NCBI GenBank assembly: GCA_024763135.1
Contig: JANTGD010000178.1
Location: 1 to 7,264, forward strand
Direction of reading: 5' to 3'
Length of the DNA stretch: 7,264 nt
Source of the DNA: Thiotrichales bacterium
GTDB taxonomy: Bacteria; Pseudomonadota; Gammaproteobacteria; UWMA-0217
Shown here: positions 6,938-7,264 of the stretch, piece by piece
Numbering within the stretch: the stretch's first letter is position 1
How the letters are laid out: every line of letters starts with the position of its first letter
Notes under the pieces: model-generated
Database searches by the model: none
What the model saw: only the letters and a program-made list of their open reading frames with translations
Told to the model about the DNA's origin: nothing
Position numbers and translations under genes: made by a program

Positions 6938-7022
6938 GGGTCTTTGGGCACTCAGGCAAACCGGTGCAGGTATAGTGCTAGATCAAGCCGGTGCAGCAAC
7001 ATCAGTGAGTGCCCCAAAACCC
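6938..7022. repeat. Long imperfect stem with internal direct repeats
   Basis: GGGTCTTTGGGCACTCA (6938-6954) pairs with TGAGTGCCCCAAAACCC (7006-7022) at 15 of 17 positions, with nine uninterrupted pairs at the inner end. The 51-base interior carries the direct repeat CCGGTGCAG at 6961-6969 and 6988-6996. The element could be a small structured RNA, a remnant of a mobile element, or a recombination site. I recognise no family. Confidence 0.45.
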
Positions 7023-7079
7023 TGTGTACAGGGCGCATCCCAGTTGTTATGGGCTCTATGTTGCGTCTTTTGGCAATCA

Positions 7080-7142
7080 CCCCGCCATGGGCGGGGCGTG
7101 CCATGCCTTGACCCGGCATCGCTGGGGTGCTGTGTGGCACGC
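7080..7142 (+). terminator. GC-rich hairpins before the right repeat arm
   Basis: CCCCGCC (7080-7086) pairs perfectly with GGCGGGG (7090-7096). Next to it GCGTGCCA (7096-7103) pairs with TGGCACGC (7135-7142), enclosing ATGCC/GGCAT (7103-7107 with 7115-7119; A7103 can join only one of these stems). The outer stem is followed by TTTATT, so it might end plus-strand transcription from acs, about 300 bases downstream. The T-run is short, and a mobile-element remnant is an equal alternative. Confidence 0.3.
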
Positions 7143-7169
7143 TTTATTCTGGATTGTTTTAGTAATAAT

Positions 7170-7264
7170 CCTAAAAACCTCAGTTGGGCGCAAAAAAGAC
7201 GCGTAAGATATTGGTGTGGATGGTGAATCGGAAAAACTCGTGGTCACCTTATTGGTGATGAGAG
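7170..7264 (-). repeat. Right arm of 95-bp inverted repeat
   Basis: This is the partner of 24-118 in opposite orientation, with 91 of 95 bases matching. The window ends inside the repeat, so its outer boundary cannot be seen. No target-site duplication is visible at the inner edges: the neighbouring bases are TTCAAGG on the left and AGTAATAAT on the right. That is expected if the inner edge is the end of an outward-lying element rather than the end of an element spanning the window. Confidence 0.9.

Larger units (their letters stand above)
6845..7169. other. Non-coding region downstream of acs
   Basis: About 325 bases lie between the acs stop and the right repeat arm. Open frames here (for example 6975-7226 and 7009-7206) run through strong hairpins and have no recognisable protein character. 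The region holds stem-loops at 6853-6880, 6938-7022, 7080-7096 and 7096-7142. No classical intrinsic terminator sits directly after acs. Confidence 0.5.

Noticed and set aside
7009..7206. Frame ending KTSVGRKKDA inside the right repeat, with a similar ending (KTSVKHKKDA) in the left arm
   Set aside because: I considered it as a transposase C-terminus shared by both copies. The differences change amino acids, the frame crosses strong hairpins, and upstream sequence is not shared between the copies.
1..7264. CRISPR arrays, tRNA and rRNA genes
   Set aside because: No regularly spaced direct repeats and no tRNA-like cloverleaf or rRNA signature were seen on reading both strands.

Overview
The window looks like a chromosomal segment from a gammaproteobacterium. 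The evidence is the style of its acetyl-CoA synthetase, Shine-Dalgarno sites of the AAGGAG/AGGA kind, and moderately GC-rich coding sequence. I cannot name a genus.

Layout. (1) Positions 1-334 hold no convincing gene. They carry one arm (24-118) of a 95-base inverted repeat whose other arm is the last 95 bases of the window (7170-7264). (2) Positions 335-3483 are a two-gene minus-strand operon. A 632-residue membrane protein with two DUF1538 domains comes first, and 59 bases downstream a 396-residue soluble protein that I read as three tandem PII-like (GlnB/GlnK-fold) repeats. (3) Positions 3484-4311 have no convincing gene but several perfect palindromes and hairpins. (4) Positions 4312-4524 (minus) probably encode a small helical protein of about 70 residues and unknown function. 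(5) Positions 4525-4903 are the upstream region of acs, with clustered inverted repeats. (6) Positions 4904-6844 (plus) are acs, acetyl-CoA synthetase, complete with all its catalytic motifs. (7) Positions 6845-7264 hold no gene; they contain stem-loops and then the second repeat arm.

How the parts fit. The operon pairs an integral membrane protein, probably a cation or small-solute transporter, with a PII-like protein, so the reading is a transporter controlled by its own dedicated nucleotide sensor. PII proteins are normally homotrimers of about 112-residue subunits. A single chain with three PII-like units, the third lacking the glycine motif, could be a covalently linked pseudo-trimer; this is the most interesting feature here. 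Acs activates acetate to acetyl-CoA and has no visible mechanistic link to the operon. The matching repeats at the two ends suggest a dispersed repeat or insertion-element end that limits this segment, either biologically or through assembly.
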